Positions 24,961 through 34,474 of a stretch of DNA of 64,000 nt are shown one piece after another. The stretch's first letter is position 1. Each line of letters starts with the position of its first letter. Origin of the DNA: Rhodococcus sp. G-MC3 (GTDB taxonomy: Bacteria > Actinomycetota > Actinomycetes > Mycobacteriales > Mycobacteriaceae); contig NZ_JASISW010000008.1 in NCBI RefSeq assembly GCF_030063335.1, positions 124,001 through 188,000 on the forward strand. Direction: 5' to 3'. Below the pieces are notes generated by a model. That model saw nothing but the letters and a program-made list of their open reading frames with translations, did no database searches and had not been told where the DNA came from. The translations under genes were made by a program, and so were the position numbers.

Positions 24961-26799
24961 ATGCGGCCTCGACCGCTAGCGTCGACTCTTGTGGCAACTC
25001 CATCGCAGACCGGCAAAGTTCCCCCACGCGTCATCGAAGGTCGGACCGACGACCGCAAGAGCGCCCGCGGCGTTGCGCTCTGCGCGACGGCCGCAGTATC
25101 GGTAGCTGCTGTGTGCGCGCTCGTGGCTCTTCTGACCGACGCGGTGAGTTCTTCCGAGGGTGCTCAACCCAGTGCGGGGATCAGCGTTGCTGGAGTCGTC
25201 TCCGTAGCCCCGCTCGTCGTCGTGGCGATTCTGTCGATTGTCGGGGTCGCCGTCCGCCCCGCTTTTGCCGGTGCTGTGACGGCTGGTTACGGCGCCGTCG
25301 CAGTCGGGCTCACCGTGATCGATGCCTCGCTCATTGGTTCGCCGATCGATTCCAATCGACTCGAGCTCTTCATGCCCACTACGGCCGAGGCACTCACCCC
25401 TGCGATGGGGTCGTATCTGCTCCTCGCCGCTCATGCGCTCGCCGTGCTCGGCGGCATCTTCGGTCTGGCGACGATGAATCGAGCATCGTTCGGTGACGGC
25501 TACGGGCATTCGGCAAATGCCGATCTGAGTGGCCGCGCAACCGCGGTCAGAGTCGGGAGTCCGTTGGCGTTCCTGACGGGAACCGCTGCCCTGGTCGGGG
25601 CGGTCACGATGTTCGCACCGCCCTACGACTCCACGGATTCGATCGTGCTGGTCCCTGCGGTGGTGGAAGCGCCGCTGGCGACGTCAGTCGGATCCGGCGT
25701 CGTCGCCCTGGCGCTTCTGGTGGTGATATCGGCGGCATTGGCATCGATCTCTCCGACGGTTGCTTCCGGCGCGACACTCGGCGCCGGATTGGGGCTGCTC
25801 GGCATCGCTGGCGCGCGGGTTCTGGCAGGCGGTGATTCGGGACCGACGATCGACGCCTCTTCCGGTGCAGTGGCAGGAGCCGTTGTATCCGTGGTCATCG
25901 TGGTCGTCGGGTTGTCGTTTCTACCGGTGGCGGCGTTGCGTGAGCGCCGTTCCGGCCCAGCACGAATCGAACGATCGGGGGCGCTCGAGGGCGGTTCGGT
26001 ATTCATGCGGTGGCACGTCGTTGCAGGATTGCTCGGCGCCGCTGCGGGTGTGCTGCTGCTTACCGGCGGGCTTCTTCCTGTCCTAGAGGTACCGGACGGC
26101 CTGCCGAATCCGACGATTCTCGCGACGCGCACCACCGTCGTGGCGGGATTCATCCTTGTGGTGTCGTCGGTACCGATGTTTTTCTCGATGTTCGCGGCGA
26201 CGGTCCGACCCGCCCTCGGCGTGCTTGCAGTCGCCGGGGTCATGGCTGCGAGCGGTGTACTGCAATCGCTTGTCCTTGCCACTGACATCGACGGCATTTC
26301 GGTGGGCTTCGGCGGCATCGCCACGGCCGTCGGCGTCCTCGTGGCCTTCGGTTGCGCAGCGGCGGTGCTGTTGGCGGGTAGCGCGGAGCGTGAGGACGTC
26401 GACACCTCCGATACGGCGTCGGACCGAACGGTGGCGACGGTGGCGGGGGCAGGCGCGATCCTGTCCGTGATCGGTCTCGGCCTCCCGCTGTACCGAGGTA
26501 CCGAGGTCACGGCGGCGTCGTTCTTCGAGATTCCGTGGGGATGGGATGCCTGGGGGCAGGCGCTGCTCGCCGTCACCGTATTGGTCGGAGCAGGTGTTGC
26601 CGCCAGGTCGAGACCCGCCAGAGGCTCGGCGCTTCTCGTCGGATCAGCTCTCGCGCTGGTGGTCTATGTACTGGGGTGGCCGTTGACTCAGGGCCGTGCA
26701 CTCGACCCCGTAGTCGGGCCCGGTGTGTTTGCCGGCGCGCTCGGCGGTTTGATACTTGCTGTGGCGGCGGTACTTTCGGCTCGAACGCAGCAAAAGTGA
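24961..26799 (+). CDS. Large polytopic membrane protein of unknown function
   Basis: Up to 612 residues. After about 35 polar residues come roughly fourteen hydrophobic segments rich in alanine, valine and glycine, separated by short loops. One longer polar loop (ALRERRSGPARIERSG) lies near residue 330 and an acidic loop (REDVDTSDTASDR) near residue 480. No charged residue pattern of a known transporter was recognised. ATG 24961 is the longest start; GTG 24991 is an alternative, and neither has a strong ribosome binding site. It lies between the M23 peptidase and sucCD and shares the CRP-like control region. Confidence 0.8.
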   Translation: MRPRPLASTLVATPSQTGKVPPRVIEGRTDDRKSARGVALCATAAVSVAAVCALVALLTDAVSSSEGAQPSAGISVAGVVSVAPLVVVAILSIVGVAVRPAFAGAVTAGYGAVAVGLTVIDASLIGSPIDSNRLELFMPTTAEALTPAMGSYLLLAAHALAVLGGIFGLATMNRASFGDGYGHSANADLSGRATAVRVGSPLAFLTGTAALVGAVTMFAPPYDSTDSIVLVPAVVEAPLATSVGSGVVALALLVVISAALASISPTVASGATLGAGLGLLGIAGARVLAGGDSGPTIDASSGAVAGAVVSVVIVVVGLSFLPVAALRERRSGPARIERSGALEGGSVFMRWHVVAGLLGAAAGVLLLTGGLLPVLEVPDGLPNPTILATRTTVVAGFILVVSSVPMFFSMFAATVRPALGVLAVAGVMAASGVLQSLVLATDIDGISVGFGGIATAVGVLVAFGCAAAVLLAGSAEREDVDTSDTASDRTVATVAGAGAILSVIGLGLPLYRGTEVTAASFFEIPWGWDAWGQALLAVTVLVGAGVAARSRPARGSALLVGSALALVVYVLGWPLTQGRALDPVVGPGVFAGALGGLILAVAAVLSARTQQK

Positions 26800-26945
26800 G
26801 GCGTGGGACACACGGGGCGTGCCGGTGAGATAGACCACATACCATCCATGCGCCCGATGGGCTCCTGGACCACCTGGATAAAGTCGGTGACCAGACCCGC
26901 TCACACCCGACGAGCGGGCGTCAACGTAGACGAGACGGTGAGCTG

Positions 26946-28109
26946 ATGGATCTCTTCGAATACCAGGCGAAGGAATTGTTCGCCAAACATGGCGTACCCA
27001 CCTCCGCCGGTCGTGTCACGGACACGGTCGCCGGAGCAACAGAAATTGCCAAAGAAATCGGCAAGCCCGTGATGGTCAAGGCGCAGGTCAAGGTCGGCGG
27101 CCGCGGCAAGGCCGGCGGCGTCAAGTACTCCAAGGACGTCGCAGCAGCCACCGAGAACGCAGAAGCGATTCTCGGACTCGACATCAAGGGCCACGTCGTC
27201 AAGAAGCTGCTCGTTGCAGAAGCTTCCGACATCGCCGAGGAGTACTACATCTCCTTCCTGCTCGACCGCACCAACCGCACCTACCTGGCGATGTGTTCGG
27301 TCGAGGGTGGCGTGGAGATCGAGGTGACGGCGGAGGAGAACCCCGACGCACTTGCACGTATTCCGGTCGACGCCGTCAAGGGCGTCGATCTTGCTTTTGC
27401 TCGTGAAATAGCCGAAAAGGGCAAGCTTCCCGCCGAGGTGCTCGACGCCGCCGCGGTGACCATCCAGAAGCTGTGGGAGGTCTTCATAGGCGAAGACGCT
27501 CTCCTGGTCGAGGTCAACCCGCTGGTTCGCACCCCGGACGATGAGATCCTCGCCCTCGACGGCAAGGTCACGCTCGACGAGAACGCAAGCTTCCGTCAGC
27601 CCGGCCACGCGGACTTCGAGGACAAGGACGCAGCCGATCCTCTCGAGGCCAAGGCCAAGGAGAACGACCTCAACTACGTCAAGCTCGACGGACAGGTCGG
27701 CATCATCGGAAACGGTGCCGGACTGGTCATGTCGACCCTCGACGTCGTTGCCTACGCCGGCGAAGCACACGGGGGCGTCAAGCCCGCCAACTTCCTCGAC
27801 ATCGGCGGCGGCGCTTCGGCCGAGGTCATGGCTGCAGGTCTCGACGTCATCCTCGGTGACTCGCAGGTCAAGAGTGTGTTCGTCAACGTCTTCGGTGGCA
27901 TCACCTCGTGCGACGCCGTTGCCAACGGAATCGTCGGCGCGCTGAAGAAGCTCGGTGACGAGGCCAACAAGCCGCTGGTAGTTCGTCTCGACGGCAACAA
28001 GGTCGAAGAAGGACGCAAGATTCTCGCCGACGCCGCGCACCCGCTGGTGACGCTCGCCGAAACCATGGACGAAGGCGCCGACAAGGCCGCCGAGCTGGCT
28101 GCGAAGTAG
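26946..28109 (+). CDS. sucC: Succinyl-CoA synthetase beta subunit
   Basis: 387-residue ATP-grasp subunit of succinyl-CoA ligase in the TCA cycle. It starts [18 protein letters not shown], and carries the nucleotide-binding [16 protein letters not shown] and VEVNPLV, then [10 protein letters not shown] and the C-terminal [18 protein letters not shown], which binds the alpha-subunit phosphohistidine. sucD follows after 8 bases. Confidence 0.97.
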   Translation: MDLFEYQAKELFAKHGVPTSAGRVTDTVAGATEIAKEIGKPVMVKAQVKVGGRGKAGGVKYSKDVAAATENAEAILGLDIKGHVVKKLLVAEASDIAEEYYISFLLDRTNRTYLAMCSVEGGVEIEVTAEENPDALARIPVDAVKGVDLAFAREIAEKGKLPAEVLDAAAVTIQKLWEVFIGEDALLVEVNPLVRTPDDEILALDGKVTLDENASFRQPGHADFEDKDAADPLEAKAKENDLNYVKLDGQVGIIGNGAGLVMSTLDVVAYAGEAHGGVKPANFLDIGGGASAEVMAAGLDVILGDSQVKSVFVNVFGGITSCDAVANGIVGALKKLGDEANKPLVVRLDGNKVEEGRKILADAAHPLVTLAETMDEGADKAAELAAK

Positions 28110-28117
28110 AGGAAACC

Positions 28118-29029
28118 ATGTCTATCTTTCTGAACAAGGACAACAAGGTCATCGTCCAAGGCATCACCGGCGGCGAAGGCACCAAGCACACCGCCCTGAT
28201 GCTCAAGGCCGGCACCAAGGTCGTCGGTGGCGTCAACGCACGCAAGGCCGGCACCACGGTCAAGCACGTCGATGCTGACGGAAACGACATCGAGCTTCCC
28301 GTTTTCGCGACCGTCGCCGAGGCCATCGAGAAGACCGGCGCGGACGTCTCCATCGCGTTCGTTCCGCCCGCATTCTCGAAGGACGCCATCGTCGAAGCGA
28401 TCGACGCGGAGATCCCGCTGCTCGTCGTCATCACCGAGGGCATCCCCGTGCAGGACTCCGCCTACGCGTGGGCCTACAACGTGGAGAAGGGCAAGAAGAC
28501 CCGCATCATCGGTCCGAACTGCCCCGGAATCATCACTCCCGGTGAAGCTCTCGTCGGCATCACGCCTGCCAACATCTCCGGAACCGGCCCCATCGGCCTG
28601 GTCTCGAAGAGTGGCACGCTGACCTACCAGATGATGTTCGAGCTCCGCGACTTCGGCTTCTCGACGGCCATCGGCATCGGCGGAGACCCGGTCATCGGTA
28701 CGACGCACATCGACGCCATCGAGGCGTTCGAGAACGATCCCGACACCAAGGTCATCGTCATGATCGGTGAAATCGGTGGCGACGCAGAAGAGCGTGCAGC
28801 CGATTACATCAAGGCCAACGTGACCAAGCCAGTCGTCGGCTATGTCGCAGGCTTCACCGCTCCCGAGGGCAAGACCATGGGCCACGCAGGCGCTATCGTC
28901 TCGGGCTCCTCGGGTACGGCTCAGGGCAAGAAGGACGCGCTCGAGGCTGCAGGCGTCAAGGTCGGCAAGACGCCGTCCGAGACTGCTGCACTCGCACGCG
29001 AGATCCTGGAATCGCTTTCGGTGAAGTAA
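28118..29029 (+). CDS. sucD: Succinyl-CoA synthetase alpha subunit
   Basis: 303-residue CoA-binding and phosphohistidine subunit. It starts [21 protein letters not shown]. The CoA-binding Rossmann part has [27 protein letters not shown] and the active histidine in [10 protein letters not shown] follow. It makes the alpha-beta enzyme with the preceding sucC. A strong terminator hairpin follows. Confidence 0.97.
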   Translation: MSIFLNKDNKVIVQGITGGEGTKHTALMLKAGTKVVGGVNARKAGTTVKHVDADGNDIELPVFATVAEAIEKTGADVSIAFVPPAFSKDAIVEAIDAEIPLLVVITEGIPVQDSAYAWAYNVEKGKKTRIIGPNCPGIITPGEALVGITPANISGTGPIGLVSKSGTLTYQMMFELRDFGFSTAIGIGGDPVIGTTHIDAIEAFENDPDTKVIVMIGEIGGDAEERAADYIKANVTKPVVGYVAGFTAPEGKTMGHAGAIVSGSSGTAQGKKDALEAAGVKVGKTPSETAALAREILESLSVK

Positions 29030-29042
29030 GTCAATTCACCTG

Positions 29043-29076
29043 AAAAGGTCCGTCACCGTTGGTGGCGGACCTTTTT
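29043..29076 (+). terminator. Rho-independent terminator after sucCD
   Basis: AAAAGGTCCGTCACC-GTT-GGTGGCGGACCTTTTT: an 11-bp GC stem with one wobble, extended by an A/T stem and ending in five T. The A-run before it could also end transcripts from the opposite, convergent gene. Confidence 0.9.
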
Positions 29077-29178
29077 CGTGCGCTTTTGTCCGCCCGCTTT
29101 CGGCATGAATGACGCATTCAAGCCGTCTAACCTTTGCGATGGTCCATTCATGCTGGGGTGCGGGCAACCGGCGCCGAC

Positions 29179-30051
29179 TCAGAAAATGGAATGCGTGAGG
29201 GTCGCGGTGTAAGTGTCGGCGAGGACACTGGCCGAGGGGACACCGATCGAAACCGTGGAAATCCAGCTCGAAAGGCACAGTGCACCTCCTCTTTTCGCCA
29301 GCGCGGCGGTGCTGGTGAGAGGCAGGTTTATTGCGGTCGAGGTTCCGGTGATGCCTGCCGAGCACAGAGACGACGGGGCGCTGTAGGTCGCTACGGTGGG
29401 GGTGATCACCCGTCTGGTGTTTTTACCGACGATCGTGGAGAGACTGACCGTCGTTTTCCATCCGTTCAGCCCGACACCCCGAACACTCATGCCCATCGTC
29501 CCGGTCCATGTTGCGCCGGGAACGATGGTCGACGGTCCCGTCATCGCCGAAGGCACGACGATATCGAGCAGGTCGGCCGGTGCTGCTGCCGGTGCAGCAA
29601 TGGCCGCCACCCTGGGTGTCGCCGTGGTCGGCACGGTGGTTACAGGCACGGTGGTTACGGGCACTGTGGTTACGGGCACTGTGGTCACGGGAACCGTAGT
29701 CGTCGGGATTGTTGTCGTCGGGGTCACTGATGACGGCGCCGAAGTCGTGGTCTGCAGTACGGCTGGTGGAACTGTGGGTGTTGGCGCGGCCTGCGCGACG
29801 ACGGGAGGTGCCGTTGTGGTCACGGTGGGCGCAGTGGCGGTCGCCGATGGCCCTGTAGTGATGGCCGGTTCCGTGGGACACGGAACCGGCGGCACTGCCG
29901 TTGCGGTTGTGGTCGGCACTGGGGCGGGCGTCGTCGTCGCAGGCACGACGACGACGCAACCTACACCCACCGCTGGTTGCGACGCAGCGTGCGGCGAGCC
30001 CGCAGCGAAGAGACTGACCGCAAGTCCGACAGCGAACATCGAGCGGCGCAT
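29179..30051 (-). CDS. Secreted Thr/Pro-rich protein with WxL-like C-terminal domain
   Basis: 290 residues from ATG 30051. A signal peptide (MRRSMFAVGLAVSLFAAGSPHA) is followed by about 130 residues rich in Thr, Pro and Val with four tandem PVTTV units, a stalk-like region. The last 125 residues form a beta-rich domain sharing traits with the small protein two genes upstream: TWTGTM, a GLNGWKTTVS segment and the ending YTATLTHSIF. Two cysteine pairs are possible (CVVVVPA/CPTE near the N-terminus; SLCSAG/ALCLSS near the end). It is the third gene of a surface operon, one base after the DUF916-like gene, and convergent with sucD. Likely an exported surface protein. Confidence 0.7.
   Translation of the reverse strand: MRRSMFAVGLAVSLFAAGSPHAASQPAVGVGCVVVVPATTTPAPVPTTTATAVPPVPCPTEPAITTGPSATATAPTVTTTAPPVVAQAAPTPTVPPAVLQTTTSAPSSVTPTTTIPTTTVPVTTVPVTTVPVTTVPVTTVPTTATPRVAAIAAPAAAPADLLDIVVPSAMTGPSTIVPGATWTGTMGMSVRGVGLNGWKTTVSLSTIVGKNTRRVITPTVATYSAPSSLCSAGITGTSTAINLPLTSTAALAKRGGALCLSSWISTVSIGVPSASVLADTYTATLTHSIF
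29636..29695 (-). repeat. 15-bp repeats coding PVTTV
   Basis: Four copies of a 15-bp unit (for example gtggttacgggcact on the plus strand) encode the stalk repeat of the secreted Thr/Pro-rich protein. Copy-number change would keep the frame. Confidence 0.85.
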
Positions 30052-30052
30052 G

Positions 30053-31060
30053 TCATTCGGTCTTTCGGCGCCGGGCTGCAACCAGAGTGCCTGCTGCGAT
30101 GGCTATAACGACGGCGGCCACGGCAATCCAGACCCACACCGGGATGCCTCCGGATTCGGTGGACGTTGTGGACGCCGAACCTTGGTCGGGGAATGTCAGT
30201 TCGGCGTCGGAGGTCTTGTTCAGCAATCCGCTCGTCACGGTGACCGATGCTTGCCACGGGCCTGAGGGGAGTGCTGGGTCGAGGGCAAACGTGACCGATC
30301 CCGATTGTCCCGGGGCAATCGAACCGCCGGAACCCTGGACCGGGGCCGTCGAGACACCGCCTGGACCGCCGGAGAGGCTGACGGTTCCACTGGGATCGAT
30401 AGCGCGACCGCCGGTATTGGTCACAGCAGTGACGATCTGGGGCACTCCTTGGTCGCTACGCGCGGCCGTGATGCCGTCGATCGATAGATCCGCTGGTGGG
30501 CCGTTGCCGGGACCGACAGAGAGGTAGGCGCGGATGCCCACGCGGCTGACGTTTTGAATTCCGGTCCCTGTCGGAGCGCCTGCAGTTTGCGCCCAGACGA
30601 CGCCATACTGTTCGCCTTCGGGTGCGTCCGGGGGCACGGCGATCGTTACGACCGCTTCGGCGGCCGACTGCGGTGCCAATACGATGTCGGTCGGCGTGAT
30701 GGACATCCAGGTGCTCAGTTCGTTCGCCGTCCGTCCCTCTGCTACCTCGAACCCGTCCTCGCCACCACTGATCGACGCGGCAGCGGGGTACAGGGTGATC
30801 GGCTGCTCTTCGGTGCTGCTGTTGCTGACCTCGATGCGTCGGGTGATGGTGGTTCCTGGCGGCAGGTTGTCGATGATGTACGCGAGAGCACGCGGATCGT
30901 CCTGCAACGAGACGGGCGCCTCCAGTAGTCGAATACCCACGCTTCCTACCGGTGCCGGAGCGGTTGTTTCCTGTGCGATCGCCGGAGCCTGAGCGACAAT
31001 CGCCGAAGCGATTGCGAGCAGCGTCAGGACTCCGACGACCAATCCACGATGGTGTGTCAT
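30053..31060 (-). CDS. DUF916-like (WxL peptidoglycan-binding-type) membrane-anchored protein
   Basis: 335 residues from ATG 31060. A signal peptide (GLVVGVLTLLAIASAIVAQAPAIAQE) leads to a region like DUF916 of Firmicute WxL clusters: IIDNLPPGTTITRRIEVSNSS, QPITLYPAAASI, LSTWMSITPTDIVLAP and VTIAVPPDAPEGEQYGVVWAQ. A second beta domain ends before one C-terminal membrane helix (VWVWIAVAAVVIAIAAGTLVA) and a basic tail RRRKTE. The order signal peptide, extracellular domains, membrane anchor matches DUF916 proteins, which bind peptidoglycan and hold WxL proteins at the surface. It lies 7 bases after the small WxL-like gene and one base before the next. Confidence 0.72.
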   Translation of the reverse strand: MTHHRGLVVGVLTLLAIASAIVAQAPAIAQETTAPAPVGSVGIRLLEAPVSLQDDPRALAYIIDNLPPGTTITRRIEVSNSSTEEQPITLYPAAASISGGEDGFEVAEGRTANELSTWMSITPTDIVLAPQSAAEAVVTIAVPPDAPEGEQYGVVWAQTAGAPTGTGIQNVSRVGIRAYLSVGPGNGPPADLSIDGITAARSDQGVPQIVTAVTNTGGRAIDPSGTVSLSGGPGGVSTAPVQGSGGSIAPGQSGSVTFALDPALPSGPWQASVTVTSGLLNKTSDAELTFPDQGSASTTSTESGGIPVWVWIAVAAVVIAIAAGTLVAARRRKTE

Positions 31061-31067
31061 GTACAGG

Positions 31068-31580
31068 TCAGGCAACCGAATGTGTAATGGTGCCCGTGTA
31101 ATTGCCCGCCACTACGTTGGTCGGCAGCGTGATGGTGACGTTGCCGGTCCAGGTTGCGGTGTTCGAGCCGACGACGACGGTCGCCGTCTGGACGGGCTTG
31201 ATCGTGTCGAGGACTGGTCCCACGGCTGGAGTGACAACCGCGACACCGGTGACCGTTGCGGCTGTGCCCTGGTACGCAACGGCGGTCGCTGGGATGGATG
31301 CCGGGTCCGGTGCGGGCTTGAGGAACGCCGAGCTGATCGCCGACGCGACCCAGCCGTTGATTCCGCGGCGTAAATCGCTGACGACGACCGGAGTGATGCC
31401 GCCCGTCGCCTGATTGCCCGTGACGGTGAGGACTTGGTTGAGGGGCGCGGTGAGAGTGAGGGCGCCGCCGGCGACCGAGAAGGTCACGACGGTGTCTGCT
31501 GCATTGGAGACGCCTGGCGAAATTACTGCTGCGGCAAGCGCGCCGGCCGCGGCAACGGTAGCGAAGAGGGACTTACGCAT
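31068..31580 (-). CDS. Small secreted WxL-like surface protein
   Basis: 170 residues from ATG 31580, with AGGAAG upstream. Signal peptide MRKSLFATVAAAGALAAAVISPGVSNA, then a single beta-rich domain. VVVSDLRRGINGWVASAISSAF (quoted in parts: VSDLRRG, INGWVASA) resembles the D-x-R-G...GW segment of WxL domains, and the end reads NYTGTITHSVA where WxL domains have a Y-x-G-T-L-T-W strand. The final W-x-L itself is absent. It is the first gene of the three-gene operon and is probably held on the cell surface by the DUF916-like partner. Most likely a structural or adhesive protein. Confidence 0.68.
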   Translation of the reverse strand: MRKSLFATVAAAGALAAAVISPGVSNAADTVVTFSVAGGALTLTAPLNQVLTVTGNQATGGITPVVVSDLRRGINGWVASAISSAFLKPAPDPASIPATAVAYQGTAATVTGVAVVTPAVGPVLDTIKPVQTATVVVGSNTATWTGNVTITLPTNVVAGNYTGTITHSVA

Positions 31581-32030
31581 TGGAGGACTTCCTTGAGCGA
31601 GGCGGGGAAACCGGACGGTTTGTGGTTCGACGCACGGTAGCCCCTGTTTGTGAAATCTAGGTAGTGATATGAGCCGTCTGACATGAAAAGTCACAAACAT
31701 TGTTTAGTCATACGAAAAGGCCGTCCACGCTGCCTGTCGCGCGTTTGCGGGGGGAACTCGCTGCTACCGGCGCACCGCGCAACCGACGGCGGGGCTATGT
31801 GGCTGGATAGTCGCACTGCGACCGCAGTGGGCGATATATCGAGGTTCACGGTCGAACTGTGAACAGTCCGCTGGCCCTTTTCAGAGGGTACGAACGGGGC
31901 ATTCGGGCGGCCACGGGCGACGAGCGGTCGATTCGAATGCCAACCGGCGCCGAACACCTGCTGGATGTTCTCAGAATCATCGAGAATCTAAGTGTTCTGA
32001 TTACTTCGGATAACGGTTTGACTCACTCCC
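31581..32030. other. Divergent intergenic region; no gene seen
   Basis: About 450 bp between the WxL-like gene and the SfnB-like gene, holding both promoters. The part near 31640-31720 is richer in A and T and has an imperfect inverted pair (gtttgtgaa near 31644, gtcacaaac near 31690). No coding frame here has a credible product. Confidence 0.55.
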
Positions 32031-33254
32031 ATGACAACTACTGAGAACCGCGCATCGACCAAGGGCTGGCCCGACGCGCCTACGTCGCCCGCAGGCTGGA
32101 TTTCCCGCGCAGGAGAGGTCGCGCAGCTTCTCGCCGTCGACGCCGTTGCTCGCGACAAGGGGAATGCAGCTCCGTACGACGAAGTGCAGCTCCTCAAGGA
32201 CGCGGGTCTCGTCACCCTTCTCGGCCCCACCGCACACGGCGGCGCGGGCCAGGACTGGCCGACGGCCTACCAGGTCATCCGTCGCGTTGCCGCTGCCGAC
32301 GGCTCGATCGGCCAACTACTCGGCTACCACCTGCTGTGGTTCTGGGCCGCTCGTCTCGTCGGCACCCCCGAGCAGATCGAGGCCGTCGAATCCGACGCGA
32401 CCAGGAACAAGTGGTTTTTCGGCGGCGCTGTGAACCCGCGCGACAACGACGTAGCGGTCACCGATGAAGGCGACACCATCGTCTTCGAAGGTGCCAAGAG
32501 CTTCTCGACCGGGAGCCGCGTCTCCGACGTCACCGTGCTCGAAGGTGCATTGACGGGCAGCGACGCTCACGTGTTTGCCATCGTCCCGTCGAACATCGAT
32601 GGACTGACGTTCCACGACGACTGGGACAACATCGGCCTGCGTCAGACCGAGAGTGGCAGCGTCACCATCGACAAGATGCGCGTCGAGTGGGCGAGTGCTG
32701 CCGGATTCGTCGACAAGCAGTTCCAGCCGCGGGTGTACAACACACTGAATGTTCCGACTATTCAGCTCGTGTTCGTGAACTTCTACCTCGGCATCGCGCG
32801 TGGTGCACTCGAAGAGGCTTCCGCGTACACGAAGGACAAGACCCGGGCATGGCTCCACAGCACTGTGGACAATGCCATCGACGAGCCCTACATCATCGAC
32901 ATCTACGGTGATCTGACGTCCAAGCTGTGGGCAGTGGAAGCTCTTGCCGATGCAGTTGCGTTGGAAGGGAAGAAGATCCACGACAACGCCTGGGACGTGA
33001 CGGCCGAGGAGCGTGGCGATCACGAGGTGCGCGTCGCCGCTGTCAAGGCGCGCGCGACGGAGGTTTCGCTCGAGATCACCTCGACGGTGTTCGAGGCACT
33101 CGGCGCGCGAGCAACCGCCAGCAAATACGGCTTCGATCGCTTCTGGCGCAACGTCCGCACCCACACCTTGCACGATCCGGTCGCGTACAAACGCCGCGAG
33201 GTGGGCCGCTGGGTCCTCACCGGTGAACTACCCGAGCCGACCTGGTACTCATAG
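32031..33254 (+). CDS. SfnB/DszC-type flavin-dependent monooxygenase (acyl-CoA dehydrogenase fold)
   Basis: 407-residue member of the acyl-CoA dehydrogenase superfamily in the branch with DszC and SfnB, which use reduced flavin and oxygen on sulfur compounds rather than dehydrogenating acyl-CoA. Visible segments are AAADGSIGQLLGYHLLWFW, FFGGAVNPRD, GAKSFSTGSRVSDVTVLEG and the C-terminal RFWRNVRTHTLHDPVAYKRREVG. The catalytic glutamate of acyl-CoA dehydrogenases is not evident. It precedes an SfnG-like gene by 16 bp. Together they probably release sulfur from sulfones or sulfonates; which compound is not shown. Confidence 0.83.
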   Translation: MTTTENRASTKGWPDAPTSPAGWISRAGEVAQLLAVDAVARDKGNAAPYDEVQLLKDAGLVTLLGPTAHGGAGQDWPTAYQVIRRVAAADGSIGQLLGYHLLWFWAARLVGTPEQIEAVESDATRNKWFFGGAVNPRDNDVAVTDEGDTIVFEGAKSFSTGSRVSDVTVLEGALTGSDAHVFAIVPSNIDGLTFHDDWDNIGLRQTESGSVTIDKMRVEWASAAGFVDKQFQPRVYNTLNVPTIQLVFVNFYLGIARGALEEASAYTKDKTRAWLHSTVDNAIDEPYIIDIYGDLTSKLWAVEALADAVALEGKKIHDNAWDVTAEERGDHEVRVAAVKARATEVSLEITSTVFEALGARATASKYGFDRFWRNVRTHTLHDPVAYKRREVGRWVLTGELPEPTWYS

Positions 33255-33270
33255 AAACGAAGGGACAGAC

Positions 33271-34395
33271 ATGAGCACCGAAAGAATCTCCGACGCAGTC
33301 AAATTCGCTTACTGGGTACCCAATGTCAGCGGCGGCCTCGTCACCAGTGATATCGAACAGCGCACCAGTTGGGATTGGGAGTACAACAAGAAGCTCGCCC
33401 GAACAGCCGAGAACAACGGCTTCGAGTATGCGCTCAGCCAGGTTCGGTACGAGGCCAGCTACGGCGCCGAATTCCAGCACGAGTCCACCAGTTTCAGCCT
33501 CGCGCTGCTGTTGGCCACCGAGCGTCTGAAGGTCATTGCTGCTGTTCACCCCGGACTCTGGCAGCCGGCCGTGTTGGCCAAGCTTGGAGCCACAGCAGAT
33601 CACCTGTCCAGCGGACGCTTCGCGGTCAATGTCGTCAGCGGCTGGTTCAAGGACGAATTCACGCACCTGGGTGAGCCGTGGCTCGAGCACGATGAACGCT
33701 ACCGACGCAGCGCCGAGTTCCTTCAGGTGCTGCGCAAGATCTGGACCGAGGACGATGTCGACTTCCGCGGAGACTTCTACCGGATCCATGACTTCACGCT
33801 GAAACCGAAGCCGTTGAACACCCAGGAGCGCCCGAACCCCGAACTGTTCCAGGGTGGCAATTCGTCTGCAGCCCAAGAGAATGCGGGTCGGTACTCCGAC
33901 TGGTACTTCAGCAACGGCAAGGACTACGACGGTGTCACCGAGCAGCTCGACAACATTCGTCGAATCGCCCGCGCCAACGATCGCGAAGTGAAGTTCGGCT
34001 TGAATGGATTCATCATCGCTCGTGACACGGAGAAGGAAGCCAGGGACACTCTCCGCGAGATCATCGAGAAGGCGAACAAGCCTGCCGTCGAAGGGTTCAA
34101 GGGCGCAGTCCAGCAGGCCGGATCGTCCACCAAGGACGGGAAGGGCATGTGGGCCGACTCCTCGTTCGAGGACCTCGTCCAGTACAACGACGGGTTCAAA
34201 AGTCAGCTCATCGGCACCCCTGAACAGGTTGCTCATCGAATCTTCGAGTACCGCAAGCGTGGTGTCGATCTGATTCTCGGTGGCTTCCTGCACTTCCAGG
34301 AAGAAATCGAGTATTTCGGAGCCAACGTTCTGCCCCTGGTGAGGGAGCTGGAGGCGGCGGACACATCCAATCGAGAGTTGGTCAACGCGAACTGA
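33271..34395 (+). CDS. sfnG: SfnG-like dimethyl-sulfone monooxygenase (FMNH2-dependent)
   Basis: 374-residue luciferase-like (LLM) TIM-barrel enzyme. KFAYWVPNVSGGLVTSDIEQRTSWD at the N-terminus (in parts), FEYALSQVRYEASYG, FSLALLLATERLKVIAAVHPGLWQPAVLAK, and GRFAVNVVSGWFKDEFTHLGEPWLEHDERYRR (in parts) are typical of SfnG. SfnG turns dimethyl sulfone to methanesulfinate with reduced FMN supplied by a separate reductase. ATG 33271 follows AAGGGACAG and gives the family start. It follows the SfnB-like gene. A perfect hairpin follows the stop. Confidence 0.88.
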   Translation: MSTERISDAVKFAYWVPNVSGGLVTSDIEQRTSWDWEYNKKLARTAENNGFEYALSQVRYEASYGAEFQHESTSFSLALLLATERLKVIAAVHPGLWQPAVLAKLGATADHLSSGRFAVNVVSGWFKDEFTHLGEPWLEHDERYRRSAEFLQVLRKIWTEDDVDFRGDFYRIHDFTLKPKPLNTQERPNPELFQGGNSSAAQENAGRYSDWYFSNGKDYDGVTEQLDNIRRIARANDREVKFGLNGFIIARDTEKEARDTLREIIEKANKPAVEGFKGAVQQAGSSTKDGKGMWADSSFEDLVQYNDGFKSQLIGTPEQVAHRIFEYRKRGVDLILGGFLHFQEEIEYFGANVLPLVRELEAADTSNRELVNAN

Positions 34396-34416
34396 CGCAT
34401 CGACCGAGTCTTCTTG

Positions 34417-34450
34417 TCGGGTCCGTAGACTAACTTGTCTACGGACCCGA
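34417..34450. terminator. Perfect 14-bp hairpin between sfnG and the DUF5336 gene
   Basis: Arms tcgggtccgtagac (34417-34430) and gtctacggacccga (34437-34450) around loop taactt, followed by tctcattt. Most likely terminates the sulfone pair; being 25 bp from the next start it could also act in the leader of that gene. Confidence 0.7.
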
Positions 34451-34474
34451 TCTCATTTCGACGAGGAGTGTGTC

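Noticed and set aside
29396-30265. Plus-strand frame with long Val/Gly/Thr runs opposite the Thr/Pro-rich gene
   Set aside because: The minus-strand protein has a signal peptide, a ribosome binding site and an operon context; the plus frame only mirrors its repeats.
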